A stretch of 19,292 nucleotides of DNA, from positions 86,265 through 105,556 of the forward strand of contig DADR01000042.1 of assembly GCA_002495055.1 (NCBI GenBank), read 5' to 3'. The translations under genes and the position numbers were made by a program. This document shows positions 13,538 through 19,292 of the stretch, piece after piece. Every line of letters starts with the position of its first letter. Position 1 is the first letter of the stretch. Under the pieces are notes generated by a model, which was given only the letters and a program-made list of their open reading frames with translations, made no database searches and was not told where the DNA came from. This stretch comes from Methanoregula sp. UBA247. GTDB lineage: Archaea > Halobacteriota > Methanomicrobia > Methanomicrobiales > Methanospirillaceae.

Positions 13538-15430
13538 TTACTCATCCAGAGTTGAGATGTCGCCCGGGTCCATGCCCATCTCTTTGGCTTTCAGGACACG
13601 ACGCATGATCTTTCCGCTCCTTGTCTTCGGTAATTTCTCGACGAACTCAATCTCCTGGGGAACTGCGATCGGGCCCAAAGTCATGCGTACGTGATACATC
13701 AGATCGTGCATGAGTTTATCACTCGGCGAATTGCCCACCCGCAGGATTACGAATGCCTTGATGGTGTTGCCCTTCATTGCATCAGGTTTTCCGATGACCG
13801 CTGATTCTGCAACCGCATGGTGCGACACAAGCGAGCTTTCCACCTCAGCAGTGCCGATGTTGTGGCCTGCTACCACAATGATATCATCAGATCGGCCGAG
13901 AATCATAATGTACCCGTCTTTACCTTTCACCGCGAGATCTCCGACGGTATAGACCCCTTTGATAGTTTCCCAGTATTTGCGATACCGGTCATCCTCCTTC
14001 CAGACCGTGCGGAGCATAGCTGGCCACGGGGATTTAACCACAAGGAATCCGCCGGTTCCGGGCTGGACAGATTTCCCGTGCTTGTCAACCACATCTGCTT
14101 CAACACCGGGAATAGGTTTTCCCGCAAAGCCCGGCCTCATGGGTTCACCGATCATGGTGGTTATCATATGCATGCCGGTCTCGGTCTGCCACCAGGTGTC
14201 AAGGATCGGGACCTTCATTTTTCCGATGACCCGGTAGTACCACTCGAACGCCTCGGGGTTGAGCGGTTCCCCGACCGAACCGATAATCCGAAGGGAGCTG
14301 AGGTCATACTTGTCCGGCCAGCTCTCCCCCATCTTCATGAACATACGGATGGCTGTGGGAGCTGTGTAGAATATGGTTATCTTCTGCTCTTCTATCAGGC
14401 TCCAGAAACTGCCGGCATCCGGGTAATCCGGGGTCAGTTCGGAGATGAAAACGGTCGCGCCGGCAGCGAGCGGACCGTACACGATATAGCTGTGGCCGGT
14501 GATCCAGCCGGGGTCCGCGGTGCACCAGAAAATATCGTTATCCTTGATATCGAAAATGTACTTGCTGGTATAGTAGGTCCCGACCATGTACCCGCCACAG
14601 GTATGGACAATTCCCTTTGGTTTTCCCGTGGAACCGCTGGTGTACAGGATAAAGAACGGATCTTCGGAATCCATGACTTCAGGCGGACAGATATCGGAAA
14701 CGCCCTCCATCATCTCGTAGAAGTCAAGTTCTGTCTCATGCAGATCAACCCCGGGCTCCCTCCTCCTCAGGACGATCACATGCTCTACGGTCGGTGAATT
14801 GAGTGTTGCCTCATCAACGATTGCCTTGAGCTGGATTGCCTTTCCGCGCCGGATCGAGATATCCGCGGTAATCACAACCTTGGCCCCGGCGTCCTGGATC
14901 CGCATGTTCAGCGCAGCGGCACCGAATCCCCCGAAAACGACACTGTGGGCTGCCCCGATACGGGCGCATGCCAGCATGGCAATGAGCTGCTCAGGAACAA
15001 GGGGCATATAAATGCAGACGCAATCGCCTTTCTTCACGCCGATTTTTTTCAACGCATTTGCAAACCGGCCAACGTGCGAGAGAAGCTTCTGGTACGTGAA
15101 AATGCGTTCCCTGCCCTCTTCCCCTCTCCAGATCAGGGCGACCTTGTTGCGCCGGTGGTTGTTCACATGGCGGTCGAGGCAGTTTGCCGTGATGTTCAGC
15201 TTGGCGTTCGTAAACCACTGAGCGTACGGGTAATTCCACTCTTTTACCTTGTCCCATGGCTTGATCCAGTCCAGTTCCTTTGCCATCCTCTCCCAGAATC
15301 CGTCAGGATCTGCGAGGAACTTTGCATAGGCTTGCTGGTAATCCCCCATCCAGGAATTTTTCTTGTACTCTGGATCGGGCGTGTACGATTTCACGTCCTC
15401 TACCAGTTTGACATCAAAATCTTCCGTCAT
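13538..15430 (-). CDS. acsA: acetyl-CoA synthetase, AMP-forming
   Basis: A 630-residue cytosolic ligase forming acetyl-CoA from acetate, ATP and CoA through acetyl-AMP. Motifs: the P-loop YTSGSTGKPKG (263-273), SVGEPLN (385-391), DTWWQTETG (411-419), the hinge GRSDD (512-516), AGHNIGTAEVES (521-532), and PKTRSGKIMRR (601-611), whose K607 is the lysine acetylated in bacterial Acs. The acetate pocket positions known from Salmonella Acs are I310, T311, V386 and W414 here, supporting acetate as substrate. CoA-binding R582 is kept, but the usual Arg of the A8 GHR motif is N524. In hydrogenotrophic methanogens Acs assimilates acetate for biosynthesis. The ATG has GGTGG upstream and a strong TATA element at about 15471-15487. 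Confidence 0.95.
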   Translation of the reverse strand: MTEDFDVKLVEDVKSYTPDPEYKKNSWMGDYQQAYAKFLADPDGFWERMAKELDWIKPWDKVKEWNYPYAQWFTNAKLNITANCLDRHVNNHRRNKVALIWRGEEGRERIFTYQKLLSHVGRFANALKKIGVKKGDCVCIYMPLVPEQLIAMLACARIGAAHSVVFGGFGAAALNMRIQDAGAKVVITADISIRRGKAIQLKAIVDEATLNSPTVEHVIVLRRREPGVDLHETELDFYEMMEGVSDICPPEVMDSEDPFFILYTSGSTGKPKGIVHTCGGYMVGTYYTSKYIFDIKDNDIFWCTADPGWITGHSYIVYGPLAAGATVFISELTPDYPDAGSFWSLIEEQKITIFYTAPTAIRMFMKMGESWPDKYDLSSLRIIGSVGEPLNPEAFEWYYRVIGKMKVPILDTWWQTETGMHMITTMIGEPMRPGFAGKPIPGVEADVVDKHGKSVQPGTGGFLVVKSPWPAMLRTVWKEDDRYRKYWETIKGVYTVGDLAVKGKDGYIMILGRSDDIIVVAGHNIGTAEVESSLVSHHAVAESAVIGKPDAMKGNTIKAFVILRVGNSPSDKLMHDLMYHVRMTLGPIAVPQEIEFVEKLPKTRSGKIMRRVLKAKEMGMDPGDISTLDE

Positions 15431-15470
15431 ATGCCACCAATTCTACATTATTAATCATGTTTAACAGACT

Positions 15471-15487
15471 ATTAAATTTTTTTATAG
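15471..15487 (-). promoter_or_regulatory. TATA region of acs
   Basis: The minus strand reads CTATAAAAAAATTTAAT, centred about 48 bp upstream of the acs ATG. It predicts a leader of roughly 20-25 bases containing the GGTGG ribosome binding site. Confidence 0.55.
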
Positions 15488-15598
15488 AGGGTCGTACCTG
15501 ACAACTTAAAAAGTGGTAATTATACCGATCTATCATTTCCCGGTTTCCGCACAGAATTCTACAAGAAGAGCATGAGCAACAGCGGGTTCAATGGAATA

Positions 15599-15607
15599 AT
15601 ATAAAAA
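15599..15607 (+). promoter_or_regulatory. TATA element of the ADP-ribosylglycohydrolase gene
   Basis: ATATAAAAA lies about 40 bp upstream of the ATG at 15642. The predicted transcription start near 15628 leaves a very short leader with only a weak AGGATC ribosome-binding candidate. Confidence 0.5.
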
Positions 15608-15641
15608 CAGTTATCTTCCCGGGTTTTTCAATATAGGATCG

Positions 15642-16556
15642 ATGCTGAAGAAATTCAAGGGCTGCCTGCTCGGTGCAGCGATCGGTGATGCGCTGGGTAT
15701 GCCCAATGAAAGTACTTCTCCCAACCTGAACAAGATGAAGTACGGGTACCGGCGCCCGTATAAAGGTCACCCCAATGAAGGACTGAATGCGGGGCAGTAT
15801 ACCGATGATACCCAGATCATGATCCTTGTCTCGACACTTCTCGCGGACGGAAAATTTACTGAGGAACGGTACACTGCCGCCCTCCGTGAACTGTACAGCA
15901 GGGAAGCGCTCCGCTTTCCCGACGGATCGATCTCTGCAGTATGTCAACAGAAGGAACAGGAACAGGTCCCCCGGAAGGGTGTGAAATCGACAACTGCCGG
16001 ATGCCTCCCCATCGCCGTTCCATTCGCCCTCGCGTTCCCGGATATGAATGAAGCATGCGAACGCGCCGTCCGGGCATGTAATGTTACCCACACCCACCCT
16101 GCAGCGCATGCGGCCGTATCTACCTTCGTCACCCTCCTGTATCACGCGCTCAATGAAACGCCGGATCCTCTTGGAAAGGCGCTGGGTAAAGCACAGTTCG
16201 AGGATGAGGTTCTGGGCGGTAAAATACGCAATGCTCTTGTTCTTGAAAAGGAAGGGATGGATACGCAGACAGCCCTGCTCAAGATCGGCAATGATGTATC
16301 CGTTTTCCAGACACTGCCTATCGCATTTTTCCTGATCAGCAGGTATCTCGATCCCCGGGATCTCCTTACGGTCTCTGCGAATACCGGTGGCAACACCGAT
16401 ACCATTGCCTTCCTCTGCGGAGCATATCTTGGCGCCCAGAACGGTATGGATGTGCTGCCCGAAGATTTATTGGAGGGTCTTGAGGACCGGCAGCGGATCG
16501 AACTGCTCGGCCAACGGCTTTATTCTGGTTATTCCCGCAAACTCGGGCAGGTATAA
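15642..16556 (+). CDS. ADP-ribosylglycohydrolase family protein (DraG-like)
   Basis: A 304-residue, mostly helical hydrolase that removes ADP-ribose from a protein or small molecule using a dinuclear metal site. Motifs: GCLLGAAIGDALGMPNE (7-23), YTDDTQ with T54-D55-D56, VTHTHPAAHAA (148-158), and the C-terminal metal motif GGNTDTIA (249-256) with D253 and T254. In DraG the corresponding motif usually reads GGDTDT; N251 replaces the first Asp, a variation I believe occurs in other family members. No nitrogenase or DraT gene is nearby, so a role in nitrogenase switching cannot be claimed; DNA or protein de-ADP-ribosylation are alternatives. It is divergent from acs, with its own TATA box. Confidence 0.9.
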   Translation: MLKKFKGCLLGAAIGDALGMPNESTSPNLNKMKYGYRRPYKGHPNEGLNAGQYTDDTQIMILVSTLLADGKFTEERYTAALRELYSREALRFPDGSISAVCQQKEQEQVPRKGVKSTTAGCLPIAVPFALAFPDMNEACERAVRACNVTHTHPAAHAAVSTFVTLLYHALNETPDPLGKALGKAQFEDEVLGGKIRNALVLEKEGMDTQTALLKIGNDVSVFQTLPIAFFLISRYLDPRDLLTVSANTGGNTDTIAFLCGAYLGAQNGMDVLPEDLLEGLEDRQRIELLGQRLYSGYSRKLGQV

Positions 16557-16575
16557 CGTCGTTTTCCTGAATCCT

Positions 16576-16584
16576 TTTATAAAA
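16576..16584 (+). promoter_or_regulatory. TATA element of the argC operon
   Basis: TTTATAAAA lies 66 bp upstream of the argC ATG, giving an expected leader of about 45 bases. A weaker TTAAATTTT at 16620-16628 would instead give a leaderless message; argC has no clear Shine-Dalgarno, so both are possible. Confidence 0.45.
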
Positions 16585-16649
16585 ACCAGAGATTTTTCAA
16601 AAAAGCTCTCACAGAACCATTAAATTTTCAACAATCGGATATTCTTCCT

Positions 16650-17636
16650 ATGAAAATTGCGATTATCGGGGCCTCCGGCTATGCCGGTGGTGAGCTGATT
16701 CGCCTTCTTGTTCACCACTCGACTGCAGATGTTGTCTGTGCCACGTCACGGAAACTTGCAGGTACCCCCCTTGACCAGGTCCACCCCCACCTGAAAGGGT
16801 TCACGAATCTCACATTTACGAATCCCGGGACCGATGCCATCGATGCGGATGTGGCATTTCTTGCCGTCCCGCATACAGCAGCAATGACCTATGCGGGTAA
16901 GCTGCTCTCCCGCGGGATCAAGGTCGTAGACCTCAGCGCTGATTACCGGCTGCCCAAAGACGTGTACGAGAAAACGTATGGCGTTACCCATTCCGATTAT
17001 TTCCCTGCCCCGTACGGCATCCCCGAGCTCCACCGCAAAGAGTGTATCAATGCACCGTTTGTTGCAAATCCCGGCTGTTTCCCCACCGGGGCTACGCTTG
17101 CGGCAGCTCCGCTTGCCAGATATGCGCATACGGTGATATTCGACTCCAAGACCGGGGTCAGCGGAGCGGGCGACAACCCTTCGGCAACCACCCATTACCC
17201 GAACGTGGGGGACAATATCGGGCCGTACAAGTGGACCACCCACCGGCACCTTGCCGAGATGAAACAGGAGCTTGCAACCCTCGGGTCAAAGGCACGTGTC
17301 TACTTCACCCCCCATCTGGTCCCTGTCAACCGGGGCATCCTGACCACGGCGCACATCCTGCTCAACGAGCCCCTGGAACAGAAAGAGGTCGAGAAGCTCT
17401 ACCGGGACTTCTACCGGGACGAATATTTCGTCCGCTACCAGAAGCCCTCGCTTGCTGCAGTCCGCGGGAGTAACTTCTGCGACCTCATGGTCGAGAGCGA
17501 AGGAGAGCGGATCGTTGCCGTCTCCGCCATCGACAACCTTGTCAAGGGTGCCAGCGGGCAGGCGATACAGAATATGAACCTGATGTGCGGCCTGAAAGAG
17601 AATGACGGACTGATCGGGGCAGGCATGCTGCCCTAG
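16650..17636 (+). CDS. argC: N-acetyl-gamma-glutamyl-phosphate reductase
   Basis: A 328-residue cytosolic NADPH-dependent reductase, third step of the acetylated arginine pathway, reducing N-acetylglutamyl phosphate to the semialdehyde. The N-terminal dinucleotide-binding loop is GASGYAGGE (7-15), the catalytic cysteine is C143 in VANPGCFPTG, KTGVSGAG spans 167-174, and the catalytic-type histidine lies in the PHLVPVNRGI block (221-230). The end GLKENDGLIGAGMLP is characteristic of ArgC. Length is normal. It is first of a compact argC-CBS-argJ run; its stop lies inside the Shine-Dalgarno of the next gene, so the genes are certainly one transcript. Confidence 0.96.
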   Translation: MKIAIIGASGYAGGELIRLLVHHSTADVVCATSRKLAGTPLDQVHPHLKGFTNLTFTNPGTDAIDADVAFLAVPHTAAMTYAGKLLSRGIKVVDLSADYRLPKDVYEKTYGVTHSDYFPAPYGIPELHRKECINAPFVANPGCFPTGATLAAAPLARYAHTVIFDSKTGVSGAGDNPSATTHYPNVGDNIGPYKWTTHRHLAEMKQELATLGSKARVYFTPHLVPVNRGILTTAHILLNEPLEQKEVEKLYRDFYRDEYFVRYQKPSLAAVRGSNFCDLMVESEGERIVAVSAIDNLVKGASGQAIQNMNLMCGLKENDGLIGAGMLP

Positions 17637-17640
17637 GAGG
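17635..17640 (+). promoter_or_regulatory. Shine-Dalgarno AGGAGG overlapping the argC stop
   Basis: A perfect AGGAGG overlaps the last two bases of the argC TAG stop and lies four bases before the ATG at 17645. It fixes the start of the CBS-domain gene and suggests efficient reinitiation after argC. Confidence 0.85.
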
Positions 17641-17644
17641 ATAC

Positions 17645-18136
17645 ATGCTCGTACAGGAAGCGATGACAAAAGACCCGGTGGTCTGCACCGCGGAGACTCC
17701 CCTCAGGGAGGTCGTGGCATTGTTCAGGAAACACCATATTGGCGGGCTCCCGGTCATGGAAGGAAAAGAGCTGGTCGGGATCATCACGGAGTCCGATCTC
17801 ATCTCCCTCCTTGAGACCGAGCGTATCTCCGATGACCTCTGGCTCCCGTCTCCATTCGAGATTATCGAGGTGCCGATACGGGAGTTCATCAACTGGGAGA
17901 AGACCAAGCATGCGCTCACCAACATCGGCGATATGCCGGCAAAAAAGGTGATGACCCGCCGCGTGGTTACCGCAACGGAAGATATGAACGTTGAGGCAGC
18001 TGCGGCGCTCATGCTGGATGAGGGTATTGCACGACTGCCGGTGATGAGGGGGAAGAAGATCATCGGGATCATCACGCGTGCGGATATCATCCATGCTATC
18101 GGGTCTTCGTATTCCGGTGAAGTGGCTGGTGAATAG
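17645..18136 (+). CDS. two-CBS-domain protein inside the arginine operon
   Basis: A 163-residue stand-alone CBS pair (Bateman module). CBS1 spans about 3-57, opening MLVQEAMTKDPVVC and ending VGIITESDLISLL. CBS2 spans about 99-153, opening AKKVMTRRVVTATEDM and ending IGIITRADIIHAI. The GIIT.(S/A)D ends with Asp51 and Asp147 are the ribose-contacting positions in nucleotide-binding CBS pairs, so adenosyl ligands (AMP, ATP, SAM) are plausible. A hydrophilic linker (58-98) contains W66 and W84. No catalytic or DNA-binding domain is attached. It lies between argC and argJ with no gaps on either side, which suggests a role linked to arginine biosynthesis, such as allosteric control, but this is inference. 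Confidence 0.92.
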   Translation: MLVQEAMTKDPVVCTAETPLREVVALFRKHHIGGLPVMEGKELVGIITESDLISLLETERISDDLWLPSPFEIIEVPIREFINWEKTKHALTNIGDMPAKKVMTRRVVTATEDMNVEAAAALMLDEGIARLPVMRGKKIIGIITRADIIHAIGSSYSGEVAGE

Positions 18137-19292
18137 ATGAAAGGGAAGAGTATCTGTGCAGTGCCCGGTGTCAAAGCCTGGGGGATGAAGGAGGGAAAGT
18201 ATGGCCTTGCGCTCATCGAAGCGCACGGTACGGCAGCCGGTGTGTTCACGGCAAACCTTGTCAGGGCAGCGCCCGTCGCGCTTATGCAGAAGCAGATCCG
18301 TTCGGGAAAACTGGAAGCGGTCATCGTCAACAGCGGGTGCGCGAACGCGTATACGGGAAAGCGGGGTTATGCTGATGCGACTGCCATGACGGAGTATGCC
18401 GGCTCGGCGCTGGGTATACAACCCTCCCGTATCGGCGTGGGAAGTACCGGCGTCATCGGCAGGTACCTCGACCTGCCCCTGATAAAGCGTCAGTGCGAGG
18501 CGATTGCGCCGAAGCTCGCCAGTTCCCCGGAAGCAGAAGACCTTACGGCAAAGGCAATCATGACAACGGACACCTTCCCCAAGCATGCACTGGTACAGAA
18601 GGAGGGCTTCTGCATCGGGGGCATCACGAAGGGGAGCGGGATGATCGCCCCGAATATGGGGACGATGCTCGCGTTCATCTACACCGACGCGGAGATCGGC
18701 GCACAACCGCTGGCTGATGCTCTCCAGAAGGCGACCCGGCGGTCGTTCAATCGTGTCGTGGTGGACGGGGATACCAGCACGAACGATATCGCCCTTTGTA
18801 CTGCAACTGGTGAAGCGGGAAAAGTAACGGGCGCGGAGTTCTCCGCAGCACTGGAAGAGTGTTGCCGTTCCCTTGCCGAACAGATCGCACAAGACGGTGA
18901 AGGGGCAACGAAGCTGCTCCAGGTCACCGTCACTGGTGCAAAGAAGGAAGACGATGCGGAGAAGGTCGCCCGTACCATCATCGAGTCCCCGCTCGTGAAG
19001 ACTGCCGTGTACGGCGAGGACCCGAACTGGGGCCGGGTTATTGCAGCAGCCGGGCGCGCAGGCGTGAAGTTCGATCCGGACGCGGTCTCGCTCTGGATCA
19101 GCGATGGCAGCGACAGATTCCCGCTGGTAAAATCCGGCGAGATCATTGCAGATCTCATTGCGGCCAAGAAGGCGATGCATGGGAAGAAGGTGATCTTTAT
19201 CCTGGACCTTGCCGCAGGAAAGGCCGGGGCAACCGCATGGGGCTGCGACCTCACCGAGCGGTACGTGGAGATCAACGGGAGGTATACCACAT
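18137..19292 (+). CDS. argJ: glutamate N-acetyltransferase / ornithine acetyltransferase ArgJ, cut at the window edge
   Basis: The frame runs from ATG 18137, immediately after the CBS stop (TAGATG), with GGTGA four bases upstream of that stop, to the window end: 385 codons plus one base. It transfers the acetyl group from N-acetylornithine to glutamate, recycling acetyl groups. The self-cleavage site is visible as KGSGMIAPNMGTML with nucleophile T176, giving alpha and beta chains. Other landmarks are VNSGCANAYTG (65-74), GVGSTGVIGRYLD (100-112), VVVDGDTSTND and the GEDPNWGRVIAAAGRAG block. The C-terminus (ERYVEINGRYTT) matches the usual end of the family, so only the stop codon is probably missing. 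G175 precedes the nucleophile where bacterial enzymes often have Ala. Whether it is mono- or bifunctional (acetyl-CoA as donor) cannot be told; the methanococcal enzyme is reported monofunctional. Confidence 0.95.
   Translation, partial: MKGKSICAVPGVKAWGMKEGKYGLALIEAHGTAAGVFTANLVRAAPVALMQKQIRSGKLEAVIVNSGCANAYTGKRGYADATAMTEYAGSALGIQPSRIGVGSTGVIGRYLDLPLIKRQCEAIAPKLASSPEAEDLTAKAIMTTDTFPKHALVQKEGFCIGGITKGSGMIAPNMGTMLAFIYTDAEIGAQPLADALQKATRRSFNRVVVDGDTSTNDIALCTATGEAGKVTGAEFSAALEECCRSLAEQIAQDGEGATKLLQVTVTGAKKEDDAEKVARTIIESPLVKTAVYGEDPNWGRVIAAAGRAGVKFDPDAVSLWISDGSDRFPLVKSGEIIADLIAAKKAMHGKKVIFILDLAAGKAGATAWGCDLTERYVEINGRYTT

Noticed and set aside
13817..14797. 326-codon open frame on the plus strand
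   Set aside because: Antisense to the acetyl-CoA synthetase gene, which is unmistakable; composition is that of a complement shadow.
17633..19180. 515-codon open frame on the minus strand
   Set aside because: It is exactly antisense to the 5' CBS gene and argJ, whose sense frames have full family motifs. Long antisense frames are common opposite GC-rich codons, and the translation shows no recognisable motif.

Overview
The window looks like the chromosome of a methanogenic archaeon of the order Methanomicrobiales, probably close to Methanoregula. This placement is inference from gene content and style. Promoters are TATA-box type, terminators are U-tracts, and RibH is nearly collinear with the methanococcal enzyme. 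The genome has a TrpB2-type tryptophan synthase, COG1361/CARDB envelope proteins, MacB-like ABC exporters and an ADP-type housekeeping arginine cluster. Core genes are moderately GC-rich; one gene (1607-2323) is strikingly AT-rich and looks imported. No rRNA, tRNA, CRISPR array or insertion sequence was recognised.

Layout. (1) 1-1501, plus strand: the 3' part of ribH, overlapping by ATGA an aspartate-type aminotransferase that ends in an 11-T terminator. (2) 1521-3758, accessory stretch: an AT-rich orphan gene, a gene-poor 376-bp segment with a degenerate reading frame and an imperfect direct repeat, a minus-strand lineage-type hypothetical protein with a proline-rich tail, then 560 bp without a convincing gene but with a TATA box followed by a hairpin (possible small RNA). 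(3) 3759-4634, minus: a class I SAM methyltransferase. (4) 4704-8412, minus: a tight four-gene operon, YIP1 membrane protein, COG1361-type secreted/anchored protein, LolD/MacB-type ATPase, FtsX/MacB-type permease. (5) 8634-9434, minus: a glycine-zipper plus coiled-coil protein, divergent from (6) 9618-12088, plus: trpB2 and an ATP-NAD kinase-like gene. The trpB2 promoter carries two copies of TTTGTACAA exactly 20 bp apart around the TATA box, matching the TGTACA TRP box of the methanogen repressor TrpY. (7) 12207-15430, minus: AMP-forming acetyl-CoA synthetase followed by an OFA-family MFS transporter, a plausible acetate uptake and activation pair. (8) 15642-16556, plus: an ADP-ribosylglycohydrolase. 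(9) 16650 to the end, plus: argC, a two-CBS-domain protein and argJ, packed with no gaps.

How the genes work together. The best supported functional units are arginine biosynthesis (argC-CBS-argJ, with a possible ligand-sensing CBS protein inside the operon), acetate assimilation (acs-OFA), indole salvage or tryptophan synthesis under a TrpY-like repressor (trpB2), and a membrane export or envelope-remodelling module (YIP1-COG1361-ABC). The TRP-box promoter, the CBS protein in the arginine operon, the AT-rich orphan and the small-RNA candidate are the observations most worth following up. I did not find a clear-cut new multi-gene system.
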